Part shown: positions 35,512-43,278 of the stretch, piece after piece | Position numbering within the stretch: the first letter of the stretch is position 1 | How the letters are laid out: each line of letters begins with the position of its first letter | From: Deminuibacter soli | GTDB taxonomy: Bacteria > Bacteroidota > Bacteroidia > Chitinophagales > Chitinophagaceae | Direction: 5' to 3' | DNA length: 64,000 nt | NCBI RefSeq assembly: GCF_003412455.1 | Contig: NZ_QTJU01000005.1 | Location: 303,605-367,604 of the forward strand | Position numbers and translations under genes: made by a program | The notes under the pieces: generated by a model | The model's input: the letters and a program-made list of their open reading frames with translations, nothing else | What the model was told of the DNA's origin: nothing | Databases searched by the model: none

Positions 35512-35709
35512 ATGGAACCTATCTATTTTGTCTACATTTCTATTCTTCTCGTTTATTTCGTGCTTTGCCATATAGCCGCGAACATTGCCAGTCAAAAAGG
35601 ATTAAACTACTGGGAAGCTCTTTTTGTATCGCTCCTTCTTAGCCCTTGCACTGGCCTGTTGTATGTAATAGCATCATTGATGAGACCTAAAAATTCGGAG
35701 CCAAGCTAG
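35512..35709 (+). CDS. 65-residue membrane protein
   Basis: Two hydrophobic segments, VYISILLVYFVLCHIAANIA and WEALFVSLLLSPCTGLLYVIASLM, separated by a short polar turn (SQKGLNY), ending with a basic tail. This shape resembles small super-infection-exclusion or phage-shock-like membrane proteins, but also many unassigned ones. No function proposed. Confidence 0.6.
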   Translation: MEPIYFVYISILLVYFVLCHIAANIASQKGLNYWEALFVSLLLSPCTGLLYVIASLMRPKNSEPS

Positions 35710-35756
35710 ATAAACGCACTTCGTAAAAGATTCAGTTGCCCGGAAATTCCGGACAA

Positions 35757-35894
35757 ATGCCGCAGAAGGTAAAATTGCAATACCGGTTTTATAACCTCAA
35801 TGCCACCATCGCAGCAGGCTATCGCGTAAACTCTCACGATGCTTCCGCCTTCGAATATGGTGGTCTACCGAAACATTACACGATTACATTATAA
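35757..35894 (+). CDS. Small frame resembling the C-terminus of a larger protein
   Basis: A 45-codon frame ending at TAA 35892-35894 encodes MPQKVKLQYRFYNLNATIAA then GYRVNSHDASAFEYGGLPKH and a short end. It looks like the end of a domain rather than a whole protein, and a stop lies 11 codons upstream in frame. It may be the remnant of a decayed gene. Confidence 0.3.
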   Translation: MPQKVKLQYRFYNLNATIAAGYRVNSHDASAFEYGGLPKHYTITL

Positions 35895-35900
35895 AACAAA

Positions 35901-35926
35901 AGCCTCTCAAAATTGAGAGGCTTTTT
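35901..35926. terminator. Terminator downstream of tRNA-Lys
   Basis: AGCCTCTCAA (35901-35910) pairs with TTGAGAGGCT (35913-35922). On the minus strand it follows the tRNA within ten bases and leads to TTTTGTTTT; on the plus strand it ends in T5, so it works in both directions. Confidence 0.75.
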
Positions 35927-35932
35927 ACCCTG

Positions 35933-36005
35933 TGTCCCCGCACGGCCTCGAACCGTGGACCCACAGATTAAGAGTCTGTTGCTCTACCAACTGAGCTACG
36001 GAGAC
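35933..36005 (-). tRNA. tRNA-Lys (CTT anticodon)
   Basis: The minus strand folds as a normal tRNA: acceptor GTCTCCG pairing with CGGGGAC, D arm GCTCAGTTGGTAGAGC, anticodon arm CAGA-CTCTTAA-TCTG with anticodon CTT, variable GGGTC, and TPsiC arm CACGG-TTCGAGG-CCGTG. Discriminator base is A and the CCA end is not encoded. It decodes AAG (lysine). Confidence 0.95.
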
Positions 36006-36050
36006 TGGTATCCGGCAAATTTAATGATCGCACGCAAATACGCCAACATT

Positions 36051-36800
36051 TTATTGTGCCAGATAACCGCCATCTACCGGGTAATACCCTCCTGTGACAA
36101 AGGAAGCCTTGTCACTGCTCAGCCACAATACCAGCTCTGCCACTTCTTCGGGTTTACCCAGGCGGCCCATGGGATGCAATGCCACCAGGCCATTCAGCGC
36201 TTCTTCATCCATGTGCTGCAGCAATGGTGTGCTGATAAAGGCAGGGCCCACTGCGTTGATGCGTATCTTCTGCGGGGCATATTCCAGCGCGGCTGTTTGT
36301 GTAACACCCACTACCCCATGTTTGGCGGCAACATAGGCGCAGGCATGCCTGAAACCTACTGCACCCAGTATAGATGCCATGTTTACAATAGCGCCGCCAC
36401 CTGCACTCAACATGGCAGGTATCTGGTAGCGCATGCCGTAAAACACACCGCTCAGGTTAATGGCAATCACTTTGTCCCAGCCTTCAATGCTGTATTCACC
36501 GGCAGGTAAAGATTCGCCGCCAATACCCGCATTGTTGCAGGCAATATGCAAAGCGCCGTAATGTTCAACCGTTTGTTTTACCAGCGCTTCATTGTCTGCG
36601 GCTTTGGAAGTATCGGCTTTTATAAAAATGGCTTCACCGCCTTCCTTTTTAATCTGGTCAACCGTTTCATTGCCGCCTTTTTCCGAAATATCACTTACCA
36701 CAACGGAGGCACCTTCTGTTGCATAGGCAAATGCCACTTCACGGCCAATGCCCGATGCGGCACCGGTAACAATCGCTACTTTGTTTTCAAGATCTTTCAT
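36051..36800 (-). CDS. Short-chain dehydrogenase/reductase
   Basis: 249 residues, the classical SDR length, cytosolic. Motifs: TGAASGIG (12-19) nucleotide loop, CNNAGIGG (88-95), Asn115, Ser143, Tyr156 and Lys160 (YVAAK) as the catalytic tetrad, and the C-terminal FVTGGYYPVDGGY block. Asp37 after the second strand favours NAD+. Glucose 1-dehydrogenase/3-oxoacyl-reductase-like; substrate cannot be told. Downstream of the metal cluster by 71 bases on the same strand, but no sign of a shared role. Confidence 0.9.
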   Translation of the reverse strand: MKDLENKVAIVTGAASGIGREVAFAYATEGASVVVSDISEKGGNETVDQIKKEGGEAIFIKADTSKAADNEALVKQTVEHYGALHIACNNAGIGGESLPAGEYSIEGWDKVIAINLSGVFYGMRYQIPAMLSAGGGAIVNMASILGAVGFRHACAYVAAKHGVVGVTQTAALEYAPQKIRINAVGPAFISTPLLQHMDEEALNGLVALHPMGRLGKPEEVAELVLWLSSDKASFVTGGYYPVDGGYLAQ

Positions 36801-36871
36801 TGTATATGGAATTAGTTACCTGTAATACAATGCAGGGTTCCGGATTGTTGCCCGTGTAACGGTTGTATGCA

Positions 36872-38224
36872 TTACATTTTAACCGGGTATATGCGCATGA
36901 AAACCTCACCAGCCATAGGGTTGGTACCATATAGCGTTTGCAGGGCCTTGCTGCTGTGGTTAAAGGTAACCTGTGCGCCAATGGCCACGTTTACCGGGCT
37001 CAGGTGCAGCAGGTCGTGGTTAATGCCCGCAGTTAATGCATGCACGGGGAATAGTGTTTCGCCGTACAAGGCTTCGTCAAGATTCAGCTCCTCGCTTGAT
37101 TTCTGCACCCATTCATACCGGGTATAGATGGCTGTTTTACGGCTGCGCAATGCAGCTTCGAGCAAAACTGCATTTTCACCATCATGGCCTTTGCTCTTGT
37201 TGAGCCCCCAGATAGCGGTGGCGTTAATGGATTGTTCTTTCCCCAGCGGGTAACTGGCAATGGCAGCGGCTGTGGTACGATGCACATTTTCACCGGGATG
37301 CAGCAATTCAGGACTTTTCACATATCCATGCGATGCCTGGAAAGCCCAGTTGGCAGTGGGATTGTACGATAACCTGCCTGACCATGAATCAAAACGCGCT
37401 TCATCAAAATTGTAGCGGTTCTCATCTGGCTCGCGACCGGTGAAGGAAGATGCTTCTATCTTCCATTTATCATACCGGTAACCGATAGTGGCTACGCCGA
37501 AGGTGATGTGTGTTCCATCATTCCAGTGATGACTGATCGGCGCATCGGGATTATACATGGCAGAAGGGCGGTGCATAAAAGCCACCGAACCCAACGACGG
37601 CTCCCCGGGGTAACCGAGGTATACAAACACATCTGATTTCTTTGACAAGGCCTGCGTATACCCCACACTTAGTTCAGAAAACAAATCGTGCGGGTGCTGT
37701 TTGTCAACCAGCGGCATGCCTTTCCAGCTTTCGCCGCTCTGGTATAACAATGGATAGCCTGCGCCGCCTTCCGTTAACCTGTCGAGCGAAAGCATGGCAC
37801 TTATGTGCAGCAGCCCGTTTTTACCTACCCTGCGTTGCGCCATGCCCATAAACCAGTTGGGCGCATCCCATTTTGAGCCGCCGCGGCTGCCTTTGTTGAA
37901 TACATCCTGGCTGGTATATCGTAAAAACACATTGCCATGAAACATCAGCATCCATTTGCCTGTGTGCACCATTGCACCGTACATGGGCGATGCATCGGGC
38001 AGCCAGCCTGTACCGGAGCCGTTGCGTGACATGGGCAGGTTCAATGAGTAGGAATGATTCATGGCCATGCTGTGGTGCATGGGTTTGCCCTTGTGTTCAC
38101 CATGCATATCCATGTGCATGCCAGTGTCTGTATCCATGTGGTGCATGTGCATCATGGACGTATCCTGTGCCCATGCGGTGGCCTGCCACAGCAGCGGCGC
38201 GGCCAGTAACAGTAACTTTTTCAT
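36872..38224 (-). CDS. Outer-membrane protein with Met/His-rich metal-binding N-terminus
   Basis: 450 residues. After a signal peptide (LLLLAAPLLWQATAWAQ) comes a Met/His-rich stretch (about 23-60: SMMHMHHMDTDTGMHMDMHG and beyond) that should bind copper or silver. The rest is an aromatic, beta-barrel-like sequence of alternating strands (WMLMFHGNVFLRYTSQD, FGVATIGYRYDKWKIEASSF) ending GEVFMRIYPVKM. It resembles no named porin that I can place; the five-gene neighbourhood with HMA-domain proteins suggests metal export or sequestration at the outer membrane. Starts eight bases after the 38233 gene. Confidence 0.75.
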   Translation of the reverse strand: MKKLLLLAAPLLWQATAWAQDTSMMHMHHMDTDTGMHMDMHGEHKGKPMHHSMAMNHSYSLNLPMSRNGSGTGWLPDASPMYGAMVHTGKWMLMFHGNVFLRYTSQDVFNKGSRGGSKWDAPNWFMGMAQRRVGKNGLLHISAMLSLDRLTEGGAGYPLLYQSGESWKGMPLVDKQHPHDLFSELSVGYTQALSKKSDVFVYLGYPGEPSLGSVAFMHRPSAMYNPDAPISHHWNDGTHITFGVATIGYRYDKWKIEASSFTGREPDENRYNFDEARFDSWSGRLSYNPTANWAFQASHGYVKSPELLHPGENVHRTTAAAIASYPLGKEQSINATAIWGLNKSKGHDGENAVLLEAALRSRKTAIYTRYEWVQKSSEELNLDEALYGETLFPVHALTAGINHDLLHLSPVNVAIGAQVTFNHSSKALQTLYGTNPMAGEVFMRIYPVKM

Positions 38225-38232
38225 CTGTTGTG

Positions 38233-39051
38233 TTATTTCCAGGCGTTAAAGAATGTGTGTTCAAAACGCAGCAAAAACCCATTGGTGTTCATGCGCAGCA
38301 AACCGTTGTTGTACAACTGCTGCCGGTAACCAAGATCAATGCGGGTTTGGCTGTTGAATATAAACTGTACGGCAGGCGCTATATCGAGGTAACTTTTATT
38401 GCTGTTTAGCAGGTGCTGTCCCAGCAAGTCGGCCATGATATTAAAGTTCACCTGTTTGTAGTCATGGTAGTTATGGGGTAATATCAGTCGCCCTGTTGAC
38501 AAACTGTAGTTAATGGCCTTATCATTGGTAATGCCCTGTTTACCCGGCTCAAATACCTGCGTATACCCTGCCGATGCGGAGATGGCCTGTTTGTGCAGCA
38601 GCTGCGTGGCAATTAACCCAAGCTCATAGCCCTTGTTCTGCCCATAGGTATCGATGGTTTCCTGTACTACCGCGCCGTTGTTAAAACTCAGCCTGCCATA
38701 GGCGGCCATCCTGAAATGGCGGTACACGGCATCATGGGTAAAGAAACGGTACTTGGCATACAACCCTGCTCCCTGCGCACGAAAGGCGCCATTGTTGTTG
38801 TTGAAAAAACCTTCGGCATGTACCATCAGGTTTTTATTAACGCCTATCATCAGCTCGGGTATCAGGCTGTAGTTGAGTGAACCGCCCGCGGCATTGTTGC
38901 CTGCAAAACCGTTGGTTAAGCGCGCGCCCAGTGAATGGGCGGGCATATTGCTTGCAGGCTCGGTATATACAAACAGCTCCTGTGTTTTACCGGCCACTGC
39001 GCTGCATACCAATAGCAGCGTGAGCAGCCGGCGCCTATATGTTGCTGCCAT
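38233..39051 (-). CDS. Outer-membrane beta-barrel-like protein of the metal cluster
   Basis: 272 residues, signal peptide (LLTLLLVCSAVAGKTQ) followed by alternating-strand barrel-like sequence (SLNYSLIPELMIGVNKNLMVHAEGFF, YAKYRFFTHDAVYRHFRMAAYGRLSF, RIDLGYRQQLYNNGLLRMNTNGFLLRFEHTF). No catalytic motif. It starts three bases after the stop of the HMA-domain gene and ends eight before the Met/His-rich barrel gene, so the three are one translation unit. A porin-like or efflux-associated role in metal handling is inferred from position. Confidence 0.7.
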   Translation of the reverse strand: MAATYRRRLLTLLLVCSAVAGKTQELFVYTEPASNMPAHSLGARLTNGFAGNNAAGGSLNYSLIPELMIGVNKNLMVHAEGFFNNNNGAFRAQGAGLYAKYRFFTHDAVYRHFRMAAYGRLSFNNGAVVQETIDTYGQNKGYELGLIATQLLHKQAISASAGYTQVFEPGKQGITNDKAINYSLSTGRLILPHNYHDYKQVNFNIMADLLGQHLLNSNKSYLDIAPAVQFIFNSQTRIDLGYRQQLYNNGLLRMNTNGFLLRFEHTFFNAWK

Positions 39052-39054
39052 ATG

Positions 39055-39591
39055 TTACGATTGTTGCAGGGTAACATGATAAACACGCTCCGGTGTATTG
39101 GCTGCGCTTTGCATGGTGCCAGTTTCGTAACAGGCCTGTTTGGTTTGCGCGGCATATTTGCGGCGTTCTTTCTCGGGCAGGTAATCCTTGTCCAGCAAAT
39201 GCAGCACCACTTCACCATTCAGCGTTTTTGGCGCTACACTGATAAAATGAAAGAGCGTATTGTTTAACGTAATGTGGGCGTCGTTTTGAACCGCGGTATT
39301 GTTAAACAGCGCTTTTACATCCATAGCTGCAACAGAGAAACCGGCATCTTTTACAGCATTTTTTAAATCATCGAGTACAACGGCTGCGCCGGGTTTAAAA
39401 TGTATGTCGTAGCTGGATGTTTCTATATCGGCCTTTACCTCGCTCACTGCATCAATTTTAGTGAGGGCTTTGTAAATGGCGCGGCTGCACATGCTGCAGG
39501 TAAGTCCGCTGGCTTTTAAAGTAACCGATTGTATCTGGGCACCGGCTGCTACGCTTATGAACAGCATCAGTGAAAAAAGGATATATTTCAT
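39055..39591 (-). CDS. Exported heavy-metal-associated (HMA) domain protein
   Basis: About 178 residues from ATG 39591 (MKYILFSLMLFISVAAGAQ signal peptide). Residues about 20-85 are an HMA fold with GLTCSMCSRAIYKAL holding the metal-binding CXXC and the usual beta-alpha-beta pattern. The C-terminal half (about 90-178; FFISVAPKTLNGEVVLHLL-like) is a second, uncharacterised domain with a single Cys (QACYETG). Exported, so it would carry Cu(I) in the periplasm. Part of the copper-like cluster, three bases before the barrel gene. Confidence 0.82.
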   Translation of the reverse strand: MKYILFSLMLFISVAAGAQIQSVTLKASGLTCSMCSRAIYKALTKIDAVSEVKADIETSSYDIHFKPGAAVVLDDLKNAVKDAGFSVAAMDVKALFNNTAVQNDAHITLNNTLFHFISVAPKTLNGEVVLHLLDKDYLPEKERRKYAAQTKQACYETGTMQSAANTPERVYHVTLQQS

Positions 39592-39681
39592 ATCAGTATT
39601 GTTGCGATAAGGCAAAGCATTCCCCTATCCACGAAAGCGACATGCTTTGCGGCTTACCGGTTTGTGTTATGGGTATAAAAA

Positions 39682-40023
39682 CTAGTGACTGGCCTTGCGC
39701 TCATACTGGCAGCATTCATCCAGTGCTGCGTATGCTTTATCATCGCCCTTGTATTTTTCTGTATCGTAACCTACCGCTGCGATCTTCTTCTGTACGGCAT
39801 CGCTGTTTGTTTTAGCGGGGTCGTATACCAGCGTGAATACTTTGGTGTCTTTGTTCCATTCGGCTTTGGTTACACCGGGGCCTTTTGCGGCTGTTTCAAT
39901 GTGCTTTTTGCAGCTGCCGCAGTTGCCCTGTACTTTAAAGGTTTCGGTTTTTACACCCTGGGCAAAGATGCTTACAGAAAACAGGGTGCAGGCGGCTAAG
40001 AGGAAGATTTTAATGAATTGCAT
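39682..40023 (-). CDS. Exported HMA-domain metallochaperone
   Basis: About 113 residues from ATG 40023 (MQFIKIFLLAACTLFSVSIFAQ signal peptide). The single HMA domain shows VQGNCGSCKKHIETAAKGPGV with the CXXC metal site and YDPAKTNSDAVQKKIAAVGYDTEKY. A C-terminal ECCQYERKASH adds two more cysteines and a histidine, which could widen the metal site. It lies 90 bases before the larger HMA gene on the same strand. Predicted periplasmic copper or mercury carrier. Confidence 0.82.
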   Translation of the reverse strand: MQFIKIFLLAACTLFSVSIFAQGVKTETFKVQGNCGSCKKHIETAAKGPGVTKAEWNKDTKVFTLVYDPAKTNSDAVQKKIAAVGYDTEKYKGDDKAYAALDECCQYERKASH

Positions 40024-40311
40024 ATAGTGTATTATTACTATTTGATGAAATGCATACACGGTTTACAGCTACAAGTCCTATGGACAAAGCTCACAAATAG
40101 GCCATTAACTAAGCGACATTGCATGGGGATTTGCGGCTATAAATGTTGTGTAAGATAAATTTAATGATAAGTGGAACAATCAAACCGGGCAATCCGGTTA
40201 AACAATCATACAAATTGGGCACATTTCGGTGTTATAAAAGATATAACGGATAACGGTAATAGTTGAAATGCGGCCGGCTTGTTGCGGCATTGCATGATAA
40301 CGGGGAAAAAA

Positions 40312-40722
40312 TCAGATCAGGAAAACGCGGTTACGCAGGTAAATTGGTGGCTGACTGCTACTGGGCGGCGCGTTGGCCACGGGAAAGCTGCGGGCGATGG
40401 AAGGCAGTGCAACCATGTTCGCAACGGCGTACTGTACGGGTTCTATTGCAGCAGCTGCATGCAGAAAACTGATGTAAGCACCTGCAGCTTTCTGATCTTT
40501 TGAGAGCTGTATGCTTTTGTGTTCATCTTTGCAGCAGCCTTTTTTACCGGCTTGTTTGCTGCTTTTGGGCATACCGCAGAATTCGCATGCACGACCGTCT
40601 TTTTCGCCCAGCTCAATCGTTGCCTGCGCCAGCTCGCCCATGCAATAATGCAGGTGCAGCGTAGCCCCTGAGCTGGAGCCCAGGTAAAGCATAGCAATGA
40701 TGGCGACGATGAGTTTTTTCAT
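40312..40722 (-). CDS. HYC/CC/PP-motif exported small protein
   Basis: About 136 residues from ATG 40722 (MKKLIVAIIAMLYLGSSSGA). Three features match what I recall of the HYC_CC_PP family: LHYCMGEL near the start, CEFC with KKGCCKDEH in the middle, and a proline-rich end (NAPPSSSQPPIYLRNRVFLI). The cysteines and histidines suggest metal binding. Members are commonly found beside HMA and TonB-type genes in Bacteroidota. First gene of the five-gene minus-strand cluster. Confidence 0.7.
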   Translation of the reverse strand: MKKLIVAIIAMLYLGSSSGATLHLHYCMGELAQATIELGEKDGRACEFCGMPKSSKQAGKKGCCKDEHKSIQLSKDQKAAGAYISFLHAAAAIEPVQYAVANMVALPSIARSFPVANAPPSSSQPPIYLRNRVFLI

Positions 40723-40866
40723 GCGAATCAAAAGTAAGACTTTTTACAGATGCGAAGTAGCTAAGATTTTGTAAAGAATTGTTGAAGGTTTGACGTTTGA
40801 AGTTTAAAGTTGGGGGGAGAAGGGTTCAAAGGGTTTCATTGGTTCAAGAGGTTTCATTGGTTAATT

Positions 40867-40893
40867 GTCCTCCGAAGGAGTTCTTCGGAGGAC
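40867..40893. terminator. Strong hairpin after the third SusCD operon
   Basis: GTCCTCCGAAG (40867-40877) pairs perfectly with CTTCGGAGGAC (40883-40893). It is 42 bases past the stop codon of the TIM-barrel gene, the last gene of the minus-strand operon. Confidence 0.65.
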
Positions 40894-40934
40894 GATTTTG
40901 GGGCCGGGCAGTTTATAAAGAAAAAACAATAATA

Positions 40935-41774
40935 CTAACCTTTCATAACGCCTTTGAAGTATCCTACTGATTCGGCGATGCCGGGAAGGGGGTCGGTCAT
41001 GTCTTTTTCAAATTCGATGCTGCAAACGCCTTTGTAGTTAATTTTCTCCAGGGCTTTGATCACTGCGGCGAAGTCAATTACGCCGCGGCCTATTTCTATG
41101 GCTTTGCCGTCTTTCTCTGCTGCGGTAACATCTTTGATGTGCAGATCGAAGAGGCGGTCGCGGTAGTCGTGAATGGCCTGGGTAAGATGGGTGCCTGCGC
41201 GTTCTGCATGGCCTATATCAAGGCAAAGGCCCATGCGCGGGTCGCGGTTTTTAATGCGGTCGTACACATCTTTGGGGCCCGGGTACAACTTGTCTTCCGG
41301 GCCGTGGTTGTGAATAGCGATTTTTATATCATACGCTTTCACCTGCTGCTCAGTGTAATCGATGAGGTCATAATCGGGCACGCCGATAATCAGCGGTACA
41401 CCTACCCTTTTGGCGTAGGCAAACGTATCGTCTACGGCCTGCTTTGTTTTCATGTAAATAACACCCACTGTATAAGGCTGGATGCCTGCCGCATCGAGTT
41501 TGGCGCGTACGGCGGCTATTTTGGCGGCGTCGCTGTTTAACGGGAGGTGAAAGTCTTTAACGGAGAGATAGTGCAGATCGAGCCTTTTCATCATGGCGAT
41601 GGAGGCATCTAAATCAAACTTGGCGAAGGTGAAACCCGCAATACCCACCGGTAAAGGGTTTTCACCTGCAGTCGCATTCACTTGCGGCTGCGCAGCCCAT
41701 CCTGCCAGTGGAAGTGCGGCAGAGCCTGCTATGCCAAGTGTTGTTATTTGTAGGAAGTTTCTTCTGGAGCTCAT
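40935..41774 (-). CDS. Exported TIM-barrel sugar isomerase/epimerase-like protein
   Basis: About 279 residues from ATG 41774. The N-terminus (SSRRNFLQITTLGIAGSAALPLAGW) is a twin-arginine signal. The rest is an AP-endonuclease/xylose-isomerase-like TIM barrel: LHYLSVKDFHLPL, AIHNHGPEDKLYPGP, GLCLDIGHAERAG, LFDLHIKDV and GVCSIEFEKD, giving the usual metal-binding Glu/Asp/His set. It probably isomerises or epimerises a sugar in the periplasm. It is the last gene of the third SusCD operon, 160 bases after the oxidoreductase stop. Confidence 0.85.
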   Translation of the reverse strand: MSSRRNFLQITTLGIAGSAALPLAGWAAQPQVNATAGENPLPVGIAGFTFAKFDLDASIAMMKRLDLHYLSVKDFHLPLNSDAAKIAAVRAKLDAAGIQPYTVGVIYMKTKQAVDDTFAYAKRVGVPLIIGVPDYDLIDYTEQQVKAYDIKIAIHNHGPEDKLYPGPKDVYDRIKNRDPRMGLCLDIGHAERAGTHLTQAIHDYRDRLFDLHIKDVTAAEKDGKAIEIGRGVIDFAAVIKALEKINYKGVCSIEFEKDMTDPLPGIAESVGYFKGVMKG

Positions 41775-41850
41775 CACAATTTATTGATTTATTTGCTGAT
41801 TATTTTGGTTATTTTTTTCCGGCGCGCTCATTAAGCATAAGCCGGATTTT

Positions 41851-41898
41851 TACCACGGAGGGCACAAAGAAAAAGCCCGCAAAGACCACAAAGACGCC
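41851..41898. repeat. ACCGCAAAG-type intergenic repeat, copy 2
   Basis: TACCACGGAGGGCACAAAGA with AAAGACCACAAAG belongs to the family at 17471, 62783 and 63603. It lies between the TIM-barrel and oxidoreductase genes of one operon. Confidence 0.6.
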
Positions 41899-41908
41899 AA
41901 TATAGTGC

Positions 41909-41926
41909 GGCTGTGGGGACACAGCC
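41909..41926. repeat. 18-bp hairpin repeat, copy 2
   Basis: GGCTGTGGGGACACAGCC is the exact reverse complement of the hairpin at 10403-10420. It ends nine bases before the stop codon of the oxidoreductase gene. Confidence 0.6.
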
Positions 41927-41934
41927 GCAGGCAA

Positions 41935-43278
41935 CTAGACTTTGGGTTCCCAGCCTGATTGATAGGCCCTTGACCATAAATGCTGCGCGTCTTTATCGTG
42001 CAGGATTTTGCCGCCGTTGGCCGTGTCGCAGTTAAGGGCGCGGCCTGTGCGTTGGGATATGTTACCCAGGTGACAGAGCAGCACACTTTTATGCCCCTCT
42101 GCTATTTCTGCGTTCAGCGGGGTGTCTTTACGAACCGCATCAATGAAATTGCGGAAATGATAACCATCCAGGTTTTCGCCTGGGCCTAAGGGATTGATGG
42201 TGTCTGTTACGGCGGCATCTTTACCCTGCTTTACCATTTTGTTCTTTTCATCATAAATCGTGTAATCGTCACCACCGTTGTTTACGAGCGTTCCTTTTTC
42301 ACCATAGATGATAAAGCCACGGCCACTGCCTTCAACCGGGTAGTTGTTGCAGCTGCGGCTTTCCCAGGTAAAGCTTTTACCCGGACCAAACTCATACGTC
42401 ACCACCTGCGTATCGGGTGTTTGCCAATCGTCGTGCGCAGTATAGCGGCCCCCGGCAGATACCACGCGAGTGGGATAATCTACACCCAACGCCCAGCGCA
42501 TACAATCAATTTCATGCGTGCCGTTGTTGCAGGCTTCGCCGGTACCCCAGTTCCAGAACCAGTGCCAGTTGTAGTGTACCAGGTTATCGCGGTAATCTTC
42601 ACGTGGTGCGGGGCCCTGCCAGAGATCCCAGTCAAGATTGGCGGGCACGGGTATTACCTTACCGGTGCCAATGGGTTTGCGGCTGTTGGTATACCAGGCT
42701 TTGCCAAAGTAGACATTGCCAATAGCGCCGTTGCGCAGCTGCTGCATGGCATCGATGAGGTGTGGCATAGAGCGGCGCTGGTTGCCCATTTGCACATGCC
42801 GGTTAAACTTTCGCGCAGCTTTTATGAGCAGCTCCCCTTCAGCCGGGTTGTGGCTGCAGGGCTTTTCTACGTACACGTGTTTACCGGCTGCACAGGCCAG
42901 TATGGCTGCAGGTGCATGCCAGTGATCGGGTGCGGCAATGGCCAGGGCATCTACATCTTTGTTATCGAGTACCTGCCTGAAATCTTTGATGGCGGCCGGC
43001 TTTTTACCGGTGAGTTTCTCCACCAGGTTAATGCCTTTGGCGCGTGCGCCATCTTCCACATCGCAGATAAAACCAATTTCAACATTGGGTATTTTGGTAA
43101 AGGCCTTGATGTGTTCAAGTCCCCTGCCATTGGTACCCATTACACCGATCAGTACTTTTTCGTTGGGTGCAAGGTTGCGGCCAAACAAGGGGAATGTTAA
43201 ACTGCTGGCGCCTATGCCTGCTGCGGCCAGTGCGCTGTTTTTAATGAAATTTCTTCTTTGCATGATTGTATTTTTCAT
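41935..43278 (-). CDS. Gfo/Idh/MocA-family oxidoreductase with Tat signal
   Basis: 447 residues. The Tat signal RRNFIKNSALAAAGIGASSLTF exports it folded, with its NAD(P) cofactor. Rossmann start VLIGVMGTNGRGLEHI; family motif HVYVEKPCSH (EKP) and the GTGEACNNGTHEIDCMRWAL region carry the catalytic Lys and His pattern. Such Tat-exported members in Bacteroidota convert sugars or polyols. Its ATG overlaps the SusD stop by four bases (ATGA), so translation is coupled. Start at 43278 is favoured over the second ATG at 43263 for this reason. Confidence 0.9.
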   Translation of the reverse strand: MKNTIMQRRNFIKNSALAAAGIGASSLTFPLFGRNLAPNEKVLIGVMGTNGRGLEHIKAFTKIPNVEIGFICDVEDGARAKGINLVEKLTGKKPAAIKDFRQVLDNKDVDALAIAAPDHWHAPAAILACAAGKHVYVEKPCSHNPAEGELLIKAARKFNRHVQMGNQRRSMPHLIDAMQQLRNGAIGNVYFGKAWYTNSRKPIGTGKVIPVPANLDWDLWQGPAPREDYRDNLVHYNWHWFWNWGTGEACNNGTHEIDCMRWALGVDYPTRVVSAGGRYTAHDDWQTPDTQVVTYEFGPGKSFTWESRSCNNYPVEGSGRGFIIYGEKGTLVNNGGDDYTIYDEKNKMVKQGKDAAVTDTINPLGPGENLDGYHFRNFIDAVRKDTPLNAEIAEGHKSVLLCHLGNISQRTGRALNCDTANGGKILHDKDAQHLWSRAYQSGWEPKV

